The position numbers and the translations under genes were made by a program. A model generated the notes under the pieces. The model worked only from the letters and a program-made list of their open reading frames with translations. It ran no database searches and was not told where the DNA came from. A stretch of 64,000 nucleotides of DNA from Neisseria weaveri (lineage in GTDB: Bacteria; Pseudomonadota; Gammaproteobacteria; Burkholderiales; Neisseriaceae), in NCBI RefSeq assembly GCF_900638685.1, contig NZ_LR134533.1:1116001-1180000 (forward strand). The letters are read 5' to 3'. This document shows, one piece after another, positions 41,870-51,038 of this stretch. The first letter of the stretch is position 1, and the number at the start of each line of letters is the position of its first letter.

Positions 41870-42874
41870 ATGCAACGACAAACTGAATTAAAAAAATGGC
41901 TGGAAGAAATTTTTCCAAGCCAATCTTTTGACTTGACTTTCGCGGCGGCCGATGCCGATTTCCGCCGTTATTTCCGTGCTACTTTTTCAGACGGCCGCAG
42001 TGTTGTCTGCATGGATGCACCGCCGGATAAGATGAGCGTTGCGCCTTATTTGAAAGTGCAGCAGTTGTTTTCCATGGTCAACGTTCCGCAGGTATTGCAT
42101 GTGGATGAAACGCAGGGCTTCATGGTGTTGAACGATTTGGGCAACACCACGTTTTTGACGGCTATGCGGCACGACGGCCGTGAAGCCGTGCATAAAATCC
42201 TGCTTTTGGAAGCCATCGACGAATTGATCGAACTGCAAAAACACAGCCGGCCGGATGTTTTGCCCGAATACGACCGCGAAGTAATGCTTCGCGAAATCAA
42301 CCTGTTCCCCGAATGGTTCGTTGCCAAAGAATTAGGCAAACCGCTGAATTTCAAACAGCGCCAGTTGTGGCAGCAAGTAGTGGATACTTTATTGCCGCCT
42401 CTGCTGGAACAGCCGAAAGTGTATGTGCATCGCGATTTTATCGTCCGCAACCTGATGCTGCAGAAAGGCAGACCGGGCGTATTGGATTTCCAAGATGCGC
42501 TGTACGGCCCGATTTCTTATGATTTGGTTTCGCTGCTGCGCGATGCGTTTATCGAATGGGAAGAAGAATTCGTCTTGGATTTGGTAATCCGTTATTGGGA
42601 AAAAGCGCGTACCGCCGGTTTGCCGGTTCCGGCTGGGTTTGACGAGTTTTACCGTTGGTTCGAGTGGATGGGTGTGCAGCGTCATTTGAAAGTGGCAGGC
42701 ATTTTCGCACGGCTGCATTACCGCGACGGTAAAGACAAATACCGCCCTGAAATTCCGCGCTTCCTGAATTACCTGCGCCGTGCTTCACGCCGCTATATCG
42801 AACTGGCACCGCTGTATGCTTTGCTGGTGGACTTGGTCGGCGACGATGAACTGGAAACGGGTTATACGTTCTAA
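41870..42874 (+). CDS. amgK: N-acetylmuramate/N-acetylglucosamine kinase AmgK
   Basis: AmgK phosphorylates the anomeric position of MurNAc recovered from cell-wall turnover, bypassing de novo UDP-MurNAc synthesis. The 334-residue aminoglycoside-phosphotransferase-like kinase has the catalytic YVHRDFIVRNLM motif near residue 184 and the metal motif LDFQDALYGP near 204. Position divergent from lptD matches Pseudomonas, where amgK is followed directly by murU. Here murU lies 3.8 kb downstream. Confidence 0.88.
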   Translation: MQRQTELKKWLEEIFPSQSFDLTFAAADADFRRYFRATFSDGRSVVCMDAPPDKMSVAPYLKVQQLFSMVNVPQVLHVDETQGFMVLNDLGNTTFLTAMRHDGREAVHKILLLEAIDELIELQKHSRPDVLPEYDREVMLREINLFPEWFVAKELGKPLNFKQRQLWQQVVDTLLPPLLEQPKVYVHRDFIVRNLMLQKGRPGVLDFQDALYGPISYDLVSLLRDAFIEWEEEFVLDLVIRYWEKARTAGLPVPAGFDEFYRWFEWMGVQRHLKVAGIFARLHYRDGKDKYRPEIPRFLNYLRRASRRYIELAPLYALLVDLVGDDELETGYTF

Positions 42875-42995
42875 GTATTGTTTTCAGACGGCCTCAATCA
42901 CTGCGATACCGTTACGGCAATCAACTGTTTTTGCAAACATTCATCTGCACAAACAATATTTACCCAGCATAAACAGGTTTGTCTGCCGCTGTAAA

Positions 42996-43021
42996 AGGCC
43001 GTCTGAATTTTCAGACGGCCT
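42996..43021 (+). terminator. Inverted-DUS hairpin between amgK and murJ
   Basis: A palindrome of two uptake sequences lies between the genes. A further single uptake sequence sits near 42884, directly after amgK. Confidence 0.65.
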
Positions 43022-43060
43022 CATCGATTTCTACTTTAATATTTTTCAGAAACCGGATTT

Positions 43061-44599
43061 ATGAATCTACTTAACGCCCTTGCCAAAGTCGGCAGCCTGA
43101 CCATGCTTTCGCGCATACTCGGGTTTGTCCGCGATACCATTATTGCCCGGGCTTTCGGTGCCGGCGCGGCAACGGATGCTTTTTTCGTTGCTTTCAAACT
43201 GCCTAACTTATTGCGGCGTATTTTTGCCGAAGGCGCATTTGCCCAGGCGTTTGTACCGATTTTGGCGGAATACCGGCAAAACCGTTCGGCTGAAGCCACT
43301 CAGGCCTTTGTTCGGCACGTTGCCGGTATGCTCACGTTTATCCTGACGATTGTAACCGCCGTCGGCGTATTGGCCGCGCCGTGGATTATTTACATTACGG
43401 CGGCGGGTTTTGCCAACCAGCCGGAAAAATTCCAGCTGTCGGTTGATTTGCTGCGCGTAACCTTTCCCTATATTTTGTTTATTTCGCTGTCTTCTTTTGT
43501 GGGCAGTATTCTCAATACTTACCACAAATTCAGTATTCCTGCGGTTACACCGACCTTGCTGAACATTTCGTTTATCGTTTTTGCCTTATTTCTCGTTCCG
43601 TATTTCGACCCGCCCGTAATGGCGCTGGCGTGGGCGGTGTTTGTCGGCGGGATTTTGCAGCTGGCTTTCCAATTGCCGTGGCTGTTTAAAATCGGTTTTC
43701 TGAAAATGCCCAAGCTGGATTTCAAACATCATGCGGTGCAGCGGGTATTGAAACAGATGGCTCCGGCAATTTTGGGGGTGAGCGTGGCGCAGATTTCTTT
43801 GGTGATCAACACAATTTTCGCTTCGTTTCTGCAATCGGGCAGCGTATCTTGGATGTATTACGCCGACCGCCTGATGGAACTGCCGACTGGTGTTTTAGGT
43901 GCGGCTTTAGGTACGATTCTGCTGCCGACTTTATCCAAACACGCGAGCAGCCAGAATACGCAAGATTTTTCCGGCCTGCTGGACTGGGGTTTGCGTTTAT
44001 GCCTGCTGCTGGCCTTGCCGGCTGCGGTCGGTTTGGCGGTATTGTCGTTTCCGCTGGTGGCAACCTTGTTTATGTATAAGGAATTTACCCTGAACGATGC
44101 GGTAATGACGCAAAACGCGCTGATGGCTTATTCTTTGGGCTTAATCGGTCTGATTACCATCAAGGTGTTGGCACCGGCTTTTTATGCGCGCCAAAACATT
44201 AAAACGCCGGTCAAAATTGCGATTTTCACCCTTATTGTTACTCAAGTTATGAATTTGATTTTTGTCGGCCCCCTGCAGCATGTCGGCTTGGCTTTGGCCA
44301 TCGGCTTGGGTGCTTGTTTGAATGCGGGTTTATTGTTTGTGCTGTTGCGGGTAAAAGGCATTTATACGCCCGGCAACGGTTGGCAGGCTTTTATTGTGAA
44401 GCTGTTTGCGGCATTGGCGGTGATGGCGGGCGGTTTATGGGCGGCACAGCATTATCTGCCGCTGGAATGGGTCGGCGTAACCGGCTGGCAGAAAGCTGCG
44501 CAATTAGGCGGTTTGGTAGCTTTGGGCGGCGGTTTGTATTTTACTTCTTTAGGGCTGCTCGGCTTCCGTCCGCGCCATTTCAAACGCTCCGAACGTTAA
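43061..44599 (+). CDS. murJ: Lipid II flippase MurJ
   Basis: MurJ moves lipid II across the inner membrane for peptidoglycan synthesis. The 512-residue protein has about 14 helices. Family motifs are [20 protein letters not shown] near residue 20, [20 protein letters not shown] near 44, [10 protein letters not shown] and a helix 7-8 loop [10 protein letters not shown]. The start is the first ATG ahead of the conserved [20 protein letters not shown] segment. Confidence 0.96.
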   Translation: MNLLNALAKVGSLTMLSRILGFVRDTIIARAFGAGAATDAFFVAFKLPNLLRRIFAEGAFAQAFVPILAEYRQNRSAEATQAFVRHVAGMLTFILTIVTAVGVLAAPWIIYITAAGFANQPEKFQLSVDLLRVTFPYILFISLSSFVGSILNTYHKFSIPAVTPTLLNISFIVFALFLVPYFDPPVMALAWAVFVGGILQLAFQLPWLFKIGFLKMPKLDFKHHAVQRVLKQMAPAILGVSVAQISLVINTIFASFLQSGSVSWMYYADRLMELPTGVLGAALGTILLPTLSKHASSQNTQDFSGLLDWGLRLCLLLALPAAVGLAVLSFPLVATLFMYKEFTLNDAVMTQNALMAYSLGLIGLITIKVLAPAFYARQNIKTPVKIAIFTLIVTQVMNLIFVGPLQHVGLALAIGLGACLNAGLLFVLLRVKGIYTPGNGWQAFIVKLFAALAVMAGGLWAAQHYLPLEWVGVTGWQKAAQLGGLVALGGGLYFTSLGLLGFRPRHFKRSER

Positions 44600-44654
44600 G
44601 CGTTTCCGGCGTTTTTTACGGCCGATAAAGGGGGCTGTTTATTGGATAATGATG

Positions 44655-44694
44655 AGGCCGTCTGAAAATTCCGGCATAAATTTTCAGACGGCCT
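44655..44694 (+). terminator. Inverted-DUS hairpin after murJ
   Basis: Two facing uptake sequences enclose an 8-base loop, about 55 bp after the murJ stop, and are followed by TTTT. Confidence 0.75.
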
Positions 44695-44816
44695 TTTCAT
44701 ATCTTTGATTTCCGATATCCGTTTATTTGTTGTATGCTTTATTTACCGATACAGTTGGATACGCAACCTGTCTTACTGTTTATCAACAAAAAACATCTCC
44801 GTTACACCACAAAACC

Positions 44817-45929
44817 ATGGCTGAATTCGACACACTATCCTGGCTGCAACTCTTTCTTCTGCTTATCCCTATCTCGGCAACGCTGCTGCCGCTGATTAAC
44901 CACAGCCACTGGGGATTCCGCATATTCGATTTTCCACGCATCCAGATTGCCGTTTCAGGTTTGCTGTTCGGCCTGTTCAACCGCTTGTTTTCACCCAACA
45001 GCCATCCGGTTTTTATCGTTCTAGAAATTCTCAATATTGCTTGTTTCCTGTATCAGATTAAAGAAATATCGGCCTACACGCGCCTGACCAAAACCGAAGT
45101 GCTGCACTATCAAGGCCCGGATAACGAGCGTACCATCTCTCTCATTACCAGCAATGTCTTAACGCACAACCACCGGTCCGACCTGCTGCTGCGTCAAGTC
45201 GAACAATACCGACCCGACGTGGTACTGACTTTGGAAAGCGATGAATGGTGGGAAAAACAGCTGTCTTGTTTGGAAGAGCAGCAGGATTACCGCTATACGG
45301 TCAAAATCCCGCTCGACAACCTTTACGGCATGCATTTATACAGCCGCCTGCCGTTGAGAAATGTCGAAATCCGGCATTGGGTTGCCGAAGACATTCCGTC
45401 TATCGTCGCCGAGCTGCAACTGCGTTCGGGCGAATGGATCTATATTTACTGCCTGCACCCGATGCCGCCCAGCCCGACCGAAGCCGAAACGTCTACCGAC
45501 CGCGATGCCGAATTGCTGCTGGTCGGCAAAGAAATCGCCAAATACGACCATTCCGTTTTGGTTTTCGGAGATTTGAACGATGTGGCCTGGTCGCGCACTT
45601 CATGCCTGTTCCAACAAATCAGCGGCCTGCTTGATCCGCGCAAAGGCCGCGGTCTATACAATACTTTCCATGCCAAATATCCGCTGTTACGCTGGCCGCT
45701 CGACCATATTTTCCACAGCAGCGATTTCATGATGAGCGACATCAGAGTGCTGCCTTATATCGGCTCCGACCATTTCCCGGTATACGGCAAATTCCAATTT
45801 GCCCCCAAAGCGGAAGCGATTCAGGAAAAAGAACAAGCCGATGCGGAAGAAAAACGCGAAGCAGAAGAAAAAATCGCCGAAGCCGATCCGCTGAAAGAAG
45901 TGGTGAGAGAAAAATACACGGAAAAATAA
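44817..45929 (+). CDS. Membrane-anchored endonuclease/exonuclease/phosphatase family protein
   Basis: From the ATG at 44817 the product is 370 residues; an in-frame TTG at 44727 is less likely. Two or three hydrophobic helices (WLQLFLLLIPISATLLPLI, IQIAVSGLLFGLF, VFIVLEILNIACFLYQI) anchor the N-terminus. An EEP fold follows, with LITSNVLTHNH, VLTLESDEWW, VFGDLNDVAWS near residue 254 and the GSDHFPV histidine motif near 319. The tail is Glu/Lys-rich and probably coiled. The substrate (nucleic acid or lipid phosphate) cannot be inferred. Confidence 0.85.
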   Translation: MAEFDTLSWLQLFLLLIPISATLLPLINHSHWGFRIFDFPRIQIAVSGLLFGLFNRLFSPNSHPVFIVLEILNIACFLYQIKEISAYTRLTKTEVLHYQGPDNERTISLITSNVLTHNHRSDLLLRQVEQYRPDVVLTLESDEWWEKQLSCLEEQQDYRYTVKIPLDNLYGMHLYSRLPLRNVEIRHWVAEDIPSIVAELQLRSGEWIYIYCLHPMPPSPTEAETSTDRDAELLLVGKEIAKYDHSVLVFGDLNDVAWSRTSCLFQQISGLLDPRKGRGLYNTFHAKYPLLRWPLDHIFHSSDFMMSDIRVLPYIGSDHFPVYGKFQFAPKAEAIQEKEQADAEEKREAEEKIAEADPLKEVVREKYTEK

Positions 45930-45991
45930 AACCAACGGAGATTAAACCGCCCAATCGGCATTAATATTATCCGCAACCCTATTTATCCACA

Positions 45992-46020
45992 GAGGCCGTC
46001 TGAAAAATTCAGACGGCCTC
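45992..46020 (+). terminator. Inverted-DUS hairpin before luxS
   Basis: A perfect stem with a T-run lies 62 bp after the EEP-family gene. A TTATCCACA box directly precedes it. Confidence 0.78.
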
Positions 46021-46085
46021 TTTTCATTAAAAATGCTATCATAAGCGGCTAAAATACAAACCCTTACCCAGAAAAAGGAGTCATC

Positions 46086-46592
46086 ATGCCCTTATTAGAC
46101 AGCTTCAAAGTCGACCACACACGCATGCACGCCCCCGCCGTACGCATCGCCAAAACCATGCGTACGCCCAAAGGCGACGACATTACCGTATACGACCTGC
46201 GTTTCTGCGTACCCAACCAAGAAATCCTTTCCGAAAAAGGCATTCACACTTTGGAACACCTGTTTGCCGGCTTTATGCGCGACCACTTAAACAGCAAAGA
46301 TGTGGAAATCATCGATATTTCCCCGATGGGTTGCCGTACCGGTTTCTACATGAGCCTGATCGGTACGCCGGACGAACAACAGGTGGCCGATGCATGGCAA
46401 GCTTCCATGCAGGACGTGCTCAACGTACAAAGCCAAAACCAAATTCCCGAGCTAAACGAATACCAATGCGGCACATACCAAATGCATTCTCTGATTGAAG
46501 CACAAGACATCGCCCGCAATATTCTGGCACGAGACATCCGCGTCAACAAAAACGACGACTTAACTTTAGACGAAAGTCTGCTGCAATCATAA
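46086..46592 (+). CDS. luxS: S-ribosylhomocysteine lyase LuxS
   Basis: LuxS cuts S-ribosylhomocysteine to homocysteine and the AI-2 precursor. The 168-residue protein has the metal-binding [10 protein letters not shown] motif near residue 56 and the catalytic cysteine in [12 protein letters not shown] near 127. An AAAAAGGAG ribosome-binding site precedes the ATG. Homocysteine made here is the substrate of MetE. Confidence 0.96.
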   Translation: MPLLDSFKVDHTRMHAPAVRIAKTMRTPKGDDITVYDLRFCVPNQEILSEKGIHTLEHLFAGFMRDHLNSKDVEIIDISPMGCRTGFYMSLIGTPDEQQVADAWQASMQDVLNVQSQNQIPELNEYQCGTYQMHSLIEAQDIARNILARDIRVNKNDDLTLDESLLQS

Positions 46593-46597
46593 TCATC

Positions 46598-46623
46598 AGG
46601 CCGTCTGAAAATTCAGACGGCCT
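46598..46623 (+). terminator. Inverted-DUS hairpin after luxS
   Basis: A perfect palindrome lies 5 bp after the luxS stop and 19 bp before murU. Confidence 0.75.
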
Positions 46624-46641
46624 CAATCATACAGGACACCC

Positions 46642-47340
46642 ATGAAAGCCATGATACTCGCGGCCGGACGCGGCGAACGTATGCGCCCGTTAACCGATAC
46701 CTGCCCGAAACCGCTGCTCAAAGCCGGTAAAGAACCATTAATAGGCTGGCATTTACGCCGTCTGAAAGCAGCAGGATTTGAAGACATCGTCATCAACCAC
46801 GCCTGGCTCGGCCGACAAATCGAAGAAACACTGAAAGACGGCTCCGCCTACGGCGTGCGTATCCGTTATTCCGCCGAAGGCGCACAAGGCTTGGAAACCG
46901 CCGGCGGTATCGCCACAGCCTTGCCCCTGTTGGGCAACGAACCGTTTTTAGTCGTTAACGGCGATGTGTTAACCGATATCGACTTCAGCCAAGCTTACCA
47001 AACCGCCGAATCGATGCTGAAAAACCGAATGCTCGCCCATCTCTGGCTTGTGAATAACCCGCCGCATAACCCGAACGGCGACTTCGCCCTAAATTCAGAC
47101 GGCCTCGTTCAGGCAGATACGGTTCCCAACCACACCTATACCTTCAGCGGCACCGGTATTTACCATCCGCAGCTATTCGACCATACACCGCCCCATCAGG
47201 CGGCCAAGCTCGCACCCTTGCTGCGGCAAGCCATGCAGAACCACAAAATCAGCGGCGAACACCATACCGGACTGTGGCTCGACGTCGGCACGGTCGAACG
47301 TTTGGAAGAAGCCAACCGTTTGGCCGAAAATTGGTCTTAA
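46642..47340 (+). CDS. murU: N-acetylmuramate-1-phosphate uridylyltransferase MurU
   Basis: The 232-residue nucleotidyltransferase has LAAGRGERMRPLTDTCPKPL at residues 7-26, the family substrate loop, and VNGDVLTDIDF near 112. With AmgK it converts recovered MurNAc to UDP-MurNAc. The assignment to MurU, rather than another sugar nucleotidyltransferase, rests on length and on amgK being nearby. Confidence 0.85.
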   Translation: MKAMILAAGRGERMRPLTDTCPKPLLKAGKEPLIGWHLRRLKAAGFEDIVINHAWLGRQIEETLKDGSAYGVRIRYSAEGAQGLETAGGIATALPLLGNEPFLVVNGDVLTDIDFSQAYQTAESMLKNRMLAHLWLVNNPPHNPNGDFALNSDGLVQADTVPNHTYTFSGTGIYHPQLFDHTPPHQAAKLAPLLRQAMQNHKISGEHHTGLWLDVGTVERLEEANRLAENWS

Positions 47341-47366
47341 GCACCGCCCGATGCAATTTTCTACAA

Positions 47367-47404
47367 AAAAACGGCTGCAAACCCGAAAGTCTGCAGCCGT
47401 TTTA
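47367..47404 (+). terminator. Bidirectional intrinsic terminator between murU and gltX
   Basis: The stem ACGGCTGCA / TGCAGCCGT encloses a 12-base loop, with A and T tracts on either side. It lies between convergent murU and gltX and does not use uptake sequences. Confidence 0.85.
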
Positions 47405-47488
47405 TATGTTTCTATATACAGATAAACCCTTTTTTCACACAAACCGATAACGCCGCTGTGCAAACCAAGTTTATCTCGTTATCCACAT

Positions 47489-48883
47489 TTAACTGCGGAT
47501 ACGTTTCAACACTTCTTCTTTACCGATTAAAGCCAATACCTCATCCACGCTAGGTGTTTTCGCCGTACCGCAAACCGCCAAGCGCAAAGGCATACCCAGC
47601 TTGCCCATTTTGATGCCTTCGGCATCGCAAAACGGCTTGAATAAGTCATGAACGGCTTCTGCATTCCAATCGCTCAAACCTTCCAGCTTCTCGGCAAAAC
47701 GCAGCATACGGGCAGGTGCTTCTTCGTCCCAATGCTTGGCCACATCGGCCTCCGCAGGCGTGGCTTTTTCATAGAAATAAATGCATTCGTCCGCCAAAGT
47801 ATTCAAATCTTGGGCACGGTCTTTCACCAAAGCCAATACATCTTCCAGTGCCGGTTTGTCGGTCTGGGCAATACCGCGTACCGCCAAACGCGGTTTAACC
47901 AGCTCTGCAAGCTCATGGTTTGCCGTTGCTTTGATATGTTCGGCATTGATCCAATACAGTTTTTTCAAATCCATGCGGCTGGGCGACGGGGAAACGTCTT
48001 TCAAATCAAACCATTCGATGAACTGTTCCATCGTAAAGAATTCGTCGTCACCGTGCGCCCAACCCAAACGGGCGAGATAATTCAGCATGGCTTCCGGCAG
48101 GATACCCATCGCACCGAAATCGGTAATCGCCACGGTATCGCCGCTGCGCTTGGAAATTTTCTTACCCTGTTCGTTCAAAATCATCGGTAAGTGCGCGTAT
48201 TCGGGCAAAGCCGCACCCATTGCTTTTAAGATATTGATTTGCTTGGGTGTATTGTTCACATGGTCGTTGCCGCGGATCACATGGGTCACACCCATATCGT
48301 AATCGTCGACTACTACGCAGAAATTATAAGTCGGCGTACCGTCGGCGCGCGCAATAATCAAATCGTCCAAAGCTTCATTGGGAATGCTGATTTCGCCTTT
48401 GACCAAATCGTTCCATTTGGTTACGCCGTCTACCGGCGTTTTAAAGCGTACTACCGGCTCCACGCCTTCCGGCACGGACGGCAGGGTTTTGCCTTCTTCC
48501 GGGCGCCAGCGGCGGTCGTAAGTGGCCGTGCCTTCTTTTTCGGCTTTCTCACGCATGGCTTCCAATTCTTCTTTGCTGCAGTAGCAATAATAAGCCTGAC
48601 CTTTTTCCAGCAGCTCGGCAATCACTTCTTTATAGCGGTCGAAACGGCGGGTTTGATAGACCACGTTGTCGGCATTGTCGTAATTCAAACCAACCCATTT
48701 CATGCCGTCGAGAATGATATTAACCGATTCGGCAGTCGAACGCGCCAAGTCGGTATCTTCGATACGCAACAGAAACTCACCTTTGTGTTTGCGGGCAAAC
48801 GCCCATGAAAACAGAGCGGTACGTACACCGCCGATGTGCAGGTAGCCTGTCGGGCTGGGCGCAAAACGGGTTTTAACAGTCAT
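47489..48883 (-). CDS. gltX: Glutamyl-tRNA synthetase
   Basis: This class I synthetase charges tRNA-Glu. From the ATG at 48883 (AGAAGG 7 bp upstream) it is 464 residues, beginning MTVKTRFAPSPTGYLHIGGV with the HIGH-like motif at GYLHIGG. The KMSKS equivalent is KKISKRSG near residue 237. An upstream in-frame TTG at 48901 is less likely. Confidence 0.97.
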   Translation of the reverse strand: MTVKTRFAPSPTGYLHIGGVRTALFSWAFARKHKGEFLLRIEDTDLARSTAESVNIILDGMKWVGLNYDNADNVVYQTRRFDRYKEVIAELLEKGQAYYCYCSKEELEAMREKAEKEGTATYDRRWRPEEGKTLPSVPEGVEPVVRFKTPVDGVTKWNDLVKGEISIPNEALDDLIIARADGTPTYNFCVVVDDYDMGVTHVIRGNDHVNNTPKQINILKAMGAALPEYAHLPMILNEQGKKISKRSGDTVAITDFGAMGILPEAMLNYLARLGWAHGDDEFFTMEQFIEWFDLKDVSPSPSRMDLKKLYWINAEHIKATANHELAELVKPRLAVRGIAQTDKPALEDVLALVKDRAQDLNTLADECIYFYEKATPAEADVAKHWDEEAPARMLRFAEKLEGLSDWNAEAVHDLFKPFCDAEGIKMGKLGMPLRLAVCGTAKTPSVDEVLALIGKEEVLKRIRS

Positions 48884-48937
48884 ATCGGGCCTTCTAAACA
48901 ATTCGTTGCTTTAAAAGCCGTTATTTTATGCGTTTAG

Positions 48938-48966
48938 AGGCCGTCTGAACAGTTTTCAGACGGCCT
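48938..48966. repeat. Inverted DUS pair between divergent gltX and xseB
   Basis: Two facing uptake sequences lie upstream of both neighbouring genes, so this copy is not positioned as a terminator for either. It may serve uptake only or may regulate. Confidence 0.8.
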
Positions 48967-49028
48967 TTATTGATTTCACTACATTCAACAATGCTACAAT
49001 ATCGCTTTTGCAAAACAAGCCGACAGAT

Positions 49029-49259
49029 ATGAAAAAATTCACGCAGCCCAAATCTTTCGAAGATGCACTAAAACGCTTGGAAACCCTAACCCAAGCCATG
49101 CAGAGCAGCGAAATGCCGTTGGAAGACGCGCTTGCCGCCTATCAGGAAGGCAACGAGTTGGTCAAATACTGCCAAGCCAAGCTCGCGGAAGTCGAGCAAA
49201 AACTGCAGGTTTTGGATGCCGGAGAACTGAAGGAGCTGGATCTTGAACAAAGCGAATGA
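49029..49259 (+). CDS. xseB: Exodeoxyribonuclease VII small subunit
   Basis: The 76-residue protein ([20 protein letters not shown]...) is entirely helical and matches XseB. With XseA it forms a single-strand-specific exonuclease. The ATG at 49029 is used; an earlier in-frame TTG lies at 49008. The 3' end overlaps ispA by 17 bp, the common xseB-ispA pairing. xseA is not in the window. Confidence 0.93.
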   Translation: MKKFTQPKSFEDALKRLETLTQAMQSSEMPLEDALAAYQEGNELVKYCQAKLAEVEQKLQVLDAGELKELDLEQSE

Positions 49260-50139
49260 TCTCAAAGCTTGGCAGCATAAAGCTCAAGCGCATACAGAGC
49301 TGGTATTGGAACGCCTGATGCCGTCTGAAAAAAATGTCCCGTCCAAACTGCACGAAGCCATGCGCTATGTCACTTTGGGTGGCGGCAAACGCCTGCGGCC
49401 GCTCTTGGTTTTAGCCGCTTCCGAGCTGGGGGAAGCCGATGCCACCGCTGTCGAACAAGCCATGGCCGCGATTGAAATGATACATGTCTATTCATTAGTA
49501 CACGACGATATGCCGGCTATGGATAACGACAGCCTGCGCAGAGGCAAGCCAACCTGCCATGTTCAATACGACGAAGCCACCGCCTTACTGGTAGGCGATG
49601 CCCTGCAAACCCAAGCATTCGACGTATTAAGCCGCCCTTGCGGCCTGCCTGCCGCCAGACAATTGAATATGCTGTCTGTTTTAGCAAAAGCTTCCGGCAG
49701 TTTCGGCATGGCCGGCGGACAAGCCATCGATTTAGCCAATGTCGGCAAACCCATGACCCAAACAGAGCTGGAACAGATGCACGGCTTAAAAACAGGCGCA
49801 TTAATCCGCGCTGCCGTTGCTTTGGGTGCATTATCATGCCCCGGCTTGGACGATACCGCCCTGGCCGCATTAGACAACTATGCAACAAATCTAGGCTTGG
49901 CATTTCAAGTGATTGATGATGTTTTAGACTGCGAAGCCGATACGGCAACTTTGGGCAAAACCGCCGGCAAAGATGCCGATAACGATAAACCGACTTACGT
50001 CAAACTAATGGGATTGGAGCAGGCCCGAAGCTATGCCGAACAATTGATCGCCGAAGCAACCATCTATTTGGAATCTTTCGGTGAAAAAGCCGTTCATCTG
50101 CGTCTGCTGGCCGAATTTGTAACCGCACGAAAAAACTGA
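49243..50139 (+). CDS. ispA: Farnesyl diphosphate synthase IspA
   Basis: IspA condenses isopentenyl and geranyl diphosphates to farnesyl diphosphate, the precursor of undecaprenyl carriers. The 298-residue protein has the first aspartate motif DDMPAMDND near residue 87 and the second DDVLD near 226. It starts with TTG inside xseB, with AAGGAG 6 bp upstream. The codons near 49319 contain an AT-type uptake sequence (ATGCCGTCTGAA). Confidence 0.95.
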   Translation: MNKANDLKAWQHKAQAHTELVLERLMPSEKNVPSKLHEAMRYVTLGGGKRLRPLLVLAASELGEADATAVEQAMAAIEMIHVYSLVHDDMPAMDNDSLRRGKPTCHVQYDEATALLVGDALQTQAFDVLSRPCGLPAARQLNMLSVLAKASGSFGMAGGQAIDLANVGKPMTQTELEQMHGLKTGALIRAAVALGALSCPGLDDTALAALDNYATNLGLAFQVIDDVLDCEADTATLGKTAGKDADNDKPTYVKLMGLEQARSYAEQLIAEATIYLESFGEKAVHLRLLAEFVTARKN

Positions 50140-50143
50140 AAAC

Positions 50144-50404
50144 TTATCCACAAACAAACAGGCCGTCTGAAAATTTCAGACGGCCTTAAATATTTATACA
50201 AAACAATTTATTAATTATAGGATCAATAAACCATTCCCAAGAAATCCACTAAATTATCCACAAGATTCTTTTCCGGCAAATAACCGATAAACCGTATTTT
50301 CAAGCATATTCGTTAATCTAAACCCTTAAAACTATCCACAAGGATAAAATCCTATTCCAACCTCATTGACATCTATTTCGGATGATTACATTGAATGTGG
50401 ATAA
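50144..50404. repeat. Cluster of DnaA-box-like motifs between ispA and tsaC
   Basis: Four nine-base motifs lie in 261 bp: TTATCCACA at 50144 and 50254, CTATCCACA at 50332, and the reverse TGTGGATAA at 50396. The spacer also has an inverted uptake-sequence hairpin at 50160-50186 and is otherwise AT-rich with no gene. It may titrate DnaA or belong to the wider origin region. Confidence 0.55.
50160..50186 (+). terminator. Inverted-DUS hairpin after ispA
   Basis: A perfect palindrome of two uptake sequences lies 20 bp after ispA. Confidence 0.75.
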
Positions 50405-50416
50405 CCCAACTGGAAA

Positions 50417-50989
50417 TCAACGTAAACGTCTTCCCGTTTCAGCATCAATAATCTGACTCGGCTGTTTCTGCCTGCCGATACGCCCGCCAACTATCCAAAC
50501 TTCCCGACCGAATTGCCGCCGGACTTCCCGCTCGGTTTTACACGGGCGTTTTCCGGCACGGTTACATGAAGTAGACACCAAAGGCATACCTAAAATTGTG
50601 CATAAATTTCTAGCCAAATGGTGTTCGGGCACACGTACGGCCAATTTATTCCGGCCTTTCCCACGCAAAACCGGCAAAACCCGTTTATCCACATTCAATA
50701 GAAAAGTTTTCGGTGCAGGCCATTCCGATTCCAACATCAATTTAACCGCTTCCGACGGCTTTTCCAACAAAGACTGCAATTGGGATAAATCCGCACCGAT
50801 TACAATCATGCCTTTATGCTGCGGCCGTTTTTTAACATGCACCAATTGGTTCAAAGCCCGCGAATGAACAGGCAGGCAGCCGATACCGTAACAAGATTCG
50901 GTCGGATAAGCCACCAATCCGCCATGCTTCAAGTGACTGATTAATTTGCGTTTAGCAGATGCAGAAAGAATACGGGAAAACGGAATCAT
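50417..50989 (-). CDS. tsaC: Threonylcarbamoyl-AMP synthase TsaC
   Basis: TsaC makes threonylcarbamoyl-AMP for the t6A modification at position 37 of ANN-decoding tRNAs. The 190-residue Sua5/YciO/YrdC protein has GGLVAYPTESCYGIGC near residue 23, the VHVKKRPQHKGMIVI segment near 50 and STSCNRAGKRPCKTEREV near 137. The length fits TsaC rather than the longer Sua5. Confidence 0.93.
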   Translation of the reverse strand: MIPFSRILSASAKRKLISHLKHGGLVAYPTESCYGIGCLPVHSRALNQLVHVKKRPQHKGMIVIGADLSQLQSLLEKPSEAVKLMLESEWPAPKTFLLNVDKRVLPVLRGKGRNKLAVRVPEHHLARNLCTILGMPLVSTSCNRAGKRPCKTEREVRRQFGREVWIVGGRIGRQKQPSQIIDAETGRRLR

Positions 50990-51000
50990 ATAAAATCGAA

Positions 51001-51024
51001 AGCCGTCTGAAATTCAGACGGCCT
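51001..51024 (-). terminator. Inverted-DUS hairpin after purD
   Basis: Two facing uptake sequences lie 15 bp after purD on the minus strand. Confidence 0.72.
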
Positions 51025-51038
51025 CTTTCATTTTCGGA

